This document shows, piece by piece, positions 5,577 to 6,793 of a stretch of DNA of 6,793 bases. Position numbers and translations under genes: made by a program. Within the stretch, counting starts at the first letter, position 1, and every line of letters starts with the position of its first letter. A model generated the notes under the pieces. The model saw nothing but the letters and a program-made list of their open reading frames with translations. It did not search any database and was not told where the DNA came from. Source of the stretch: Candidatus Pacearchaeota archaeon CG10_big_fil_rev_8_21_14_0_10_35_13 (lineage in GTDB: Archaea; Nanobdellota; Nanobdellia; Pacearchaeales; GW2011-AR1); NCBI GenBank assembly GCA_002763035.1, contig PFDC01000039.1, forward strand, positions 1 through 6,793. Reading direction: 5' to 3'.

Positions 5577-6549
5577 TGTTCTCAGAACCGAATTTACCAA
5601 GATACCTTTTTCTTCCATGGCAGTCAGAACCATAAGTCTGAATGAGACTATTATCCTTACAGAGCGCTTTTGTTATTTTATTAAACCCGTCTTCTTGTTC
5701 CTTGGTGTAACGATCATTAGAATAATAATAGGCTTCCAAACCACTTAGGCCATTAACAGTTAGATAGTCTATAAATCTTAGATACTCAACTTTTTTGTTC
5801 TGATCCCAAAACAGTTCGTCTAAGAAGGGGTGCGCAATTACTGCAAAACCCCCAGACATTTTTATTGCGTTAATAGCTTCTAAATGAGATTTATAATAGT
5901 TCCCAGAAACCTCAAATAACTCCTTAAAGTTTTCTAAAAAGATTTTTTTCCATGTCGTTGGATAAGCATCAGTTATGGCAGAAGGATTCTCAACTAGGTT
6001 GTTCTTTATGAATCTGCAAATAATTTCCGGACCTAAGAATTTTTCTCTAAGAATTTTACTCAACTGTTCTTTGGTCAGTTCCCTTGAGTATTTTCTTCGA
6101 TACTCATCAGAGATCACAGCCTCAGGGCTTATCCAACCAGGGTTTATCTCTTTCTTCATCTTAATTAATGGCTCGTTGAAAACAAAATCTTTATGATTTA
6201 AGTACCCTACAAGGTTGTCAACCAACTCTTGGAAGTATTCTTTATTTAAATCGTTTACTTCTTTAACAAAAGGCATTAATTTGTTTTCGTCAAACCCATA
6301 ACCTAAGAGATGATTATGAAACCATTCTCCGTCAAATACTGTTTTTACATCAATTTCAATCCCAGTAACATATTGCAGACCTAATTTGGTAGCAGTTATC
6401 CGAGATTCGTTCACAGCTTCTAGATTATTATGATCTGTGATTGAAATTTGTTTAATGCCAAGTTTCTTAGCTTCCCTAAATAACCTGTCTGGAGTCCACA
6501 ACCCATCAGAATAGACAGTGTGCGTATGTAAATCTGAAACAATAACCAT
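5563..6549 (-). CDS. PHP-domain metal-dependent phosphoesterase
   Basis: This 328-aa protein carries the full set of PHP metal-binding motifs: DLHTHTVYSDG (H8, H10, D15), ITDHN (H40), GIEI (E65), NHLLGY (H80), AVIAHPF (H240) and GSDCHG (D309, H311). Its layout is PHP motifs, a helical insertion at about 100-215, then GGFAVIAHP, LSGLEAYY and the final GSDCHG. This matches the family of RNase AM and nucleoside 3',5'-bisphosphate phosphatases rather than histidinol phosphatase or a polymerase PHP domain. It probably removes phosphates from short nucleotides or trims RNA 5' ends in the cytoplasm. All metal ligands seem present. A TTG at 6552 would add one residue, but the TATA box at 6572-6577 sits about 25 bp from the ATG at 6549, so I prefer the ATG. 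Its stop lies inside the convergent methyltransferase gene. Confidence 0.86.
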   Translation of the reverse strand: MVIVSDLHTHTVYSDGLWTPDRLFREAKKLGIKQISITDHNNLEAVNESRITATKLGLQYVTGIEIDVKTVFDGEWFHNHLLGYGFDENKLMPFVKEVNDLNKEYFQELVDNLVGYLNHKDFVFNEPLIKMKKEINPGWISPEAVISDEYRRKYSRELTKEQLSKILREKFLGPEIICRFIKNNLVENPSAITDAYPTTWKKIFLENFKELFEVSGNYYKSHLEAINAIKMSGGFAVIAHPFLDELFWDQNKKVEYLRFIDYLTVNGLSGLEAYYYSNDRYTKEQEDGFNKITKALCKDNSLIQTYGSDCHGRKRYLGKFGSENIILF

Positions 6550-6571
6550 CAAGGTATAGGTTTTTTCTGAT

Positions 6572-6577
6572 TATAAA
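6572..6577 (-). promoter_or_regulatory. TATA box of the PHP gene
   Basis: GGTTTATAA on the minus strand is centred 25-26 bp upstream of the ATG at 6549. This spacing decides the start codon. It lies about 35 bp from the probable end of the IS200/IS605 element, so the element inserted just upstream and left this promoter intact. Confidence 0.55.
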
Positions 6578-6623
6578 CCTTTCAGTTAGAAAGAATAATG
6601 AGTTACCGATAACGTGACGTCCT

Positions 6624-6676
6624 CCCCACCCTGAAGGTTGCTCATTCCTTCGCAATCCGCCTACGGCGGAGTGGGG
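6624..6676 (-). repeat. Branched subterminal hairpin of the IS200/IS605 end
   Basis: An outer 6-bp stem pairs CCCCAC (6624-6629) with GTGGGG (6671-6676). Inside are two further hairpins: GAAGG/CCTTC (6633-6637 with 6647-6651, 9-nt loop) and TCCGCC/GGCGGA (6656-6661 with 6665-6670, 3-nt loop). An alternative pairing is TTGC (6638-6641) with GCAA (6652-6655). This would be the structure recognised by the Y1 transposase on single-stranded DNA. It may also act as a transcription terminator between tnpA and the PHP gene. Confidence 0.7.
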
Positions 6677-6684
6677 CTTCCCGA

Positions 6685-6793
6685 TTAGTTGTTAATTATT
6701 CTTGCCGTCTTGTGGTGTTGGTGTTGGTTTCTTACATACTCATTGATAACTTCTATTTGTGCAAATCCTGTTGATGCAACAAATTTTCCTTTG
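6685..6793 (-). CDS. tnpA: IS200/IS605 Y1 transposase TnpA, C-terminal fragment
   Basis: Only the last 35 codons and the stop (6685-6687) lie in the window. The peptide KGKFVASTGFAQIEVINEYV continues with RNQ and a basic His-rich tail (HQHHK). It matches the end of Y1 HUH transposases, where a G-x-x-F/Y-V-A-x-x-G strand precedes the helix with the catalytic Tyr in Y-x-x-x-Q. Here the nucleophile is the Tyr of EYVRNQ, with its partner Gln four residues later. TnpA nicks and rejoins single-stranded element ends. The upstream part, including the HUH histidines, is outside the window, so intactness cannot be judged. Confidence 0.75.
   Translation of the reverse strand, partial: KGKFVASTGFAQIEVINEYVRNQHQHHKTARIINN

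Larger units (their letters stand above)
6613..6793 (-). mobile_element. Terminal part of an IS200/IS605-type element (runs off the right edge)
   Basis: The minus strand holds the 3' end of a Y1 transposase, followed after its stop by a GC-rich branched hairpin and then AGGACGTCACG. A subterminal hairpin rather than inverted repeats is the hallmark of IS200/IS605 ends, and GTGGGGAGGA-YGTCA-type endings are common in the family. The exact cleavage point cannot be fixed from one copy; I place it near 6613-6617. Whether a tnpB gene exists upstream is outside the window. Confidence 0.7.

Noticed and set aside
5545..5748. Plus-strand open frame running from the methyltransferase end into the PHP gene
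   Set aside because: It is mostly antisense to conserved PHP motifs, begins inside the methyltransferase, and has no promoter of its own.
5975..6196. Plus-strand open frame inside the PHP gene
   Set aside because: Antisense of the helical insertion of a well-supported gene; no start signals.
6550..6552. TTG start of the PHP gene at 6552
   Set aside because: It adds only one residue, and the ATG at 6549 has better spacing from the TATA box.
6633..6655. H-type pseudoknot in the IS200/IS605 end (GAAGG/CCTTC crossed with TTGC/GCAA)
   Set aside because: Two connecting loops would have zero length, which is sterically unlikely. I treat the pairings as alternatives.

Overview
The window looks archaeal. 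It is AT-rich, and almost every gene that begins a transcription unit has a TATA-like box (TTTATA or close) centred about 24-27 bp upstream of its start codon, with no Shine-Dalgarno sequence between. That spacing puts transcription start at the start codon, so the transcripts are probably leaderless. A DUF2080-type transposon protein paired with a DDE transposase also fits archaea. A DPANN or Woesearchaeota-like host is a guess from base composition and small stand-alone genes; nothing here fixes the lineage.

Layout. (1) 1-1577: an apparently complete IS66-type insertion sequence, bounded by perfect 12-bp inverted repeats (1-12 and 1566-1577). It carries a 55-aa DUF2080/AbrB-like gene overlapping a 449-aa DDE transposase. 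(2) 1661-2104: a small lipoprotein gene on the plus strand. (3) 2198-5576: five compact single-promoter genes: a peptidase-MA-like HExxH protein (-), a degenerate GNAT protein (-), an EExxH protein (+), a related HExxH protein (-) and a SAM methyltransferase (+). (4) 5563-6549: a PHP-domain phosphoesterase (-). (5) About 6613 to the right edge: the end of an IS200/IS605 element, with a branched GC-rich hairpin and the last 35 codons of its Y1 transposase (-), which includes the catalytic Tyr.

How it fits together. The core is two divergent gene pairs (GNAT/EExxH and HExxH/methyltransferase) joined tail to tail. The EExxH and HExxH genes are diverged relatives that converge with a 27-bp overlap. 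The two divergent promoter regions align without gaps over 55 bp. This suggests an old duplication of a promoter plus a metallopeptidase-like gene, in which one copy lost the first zinc-binding His. I see no obvious pathway that links the methyltransferase, PHP, GNAT and lipoprotein genes. Mobile elements flank the block on both sides, so this reads as an accessory region.

No tRNA, rRNA or CRISPR array is visible. No gene-free stretch exceeds 300 bases.
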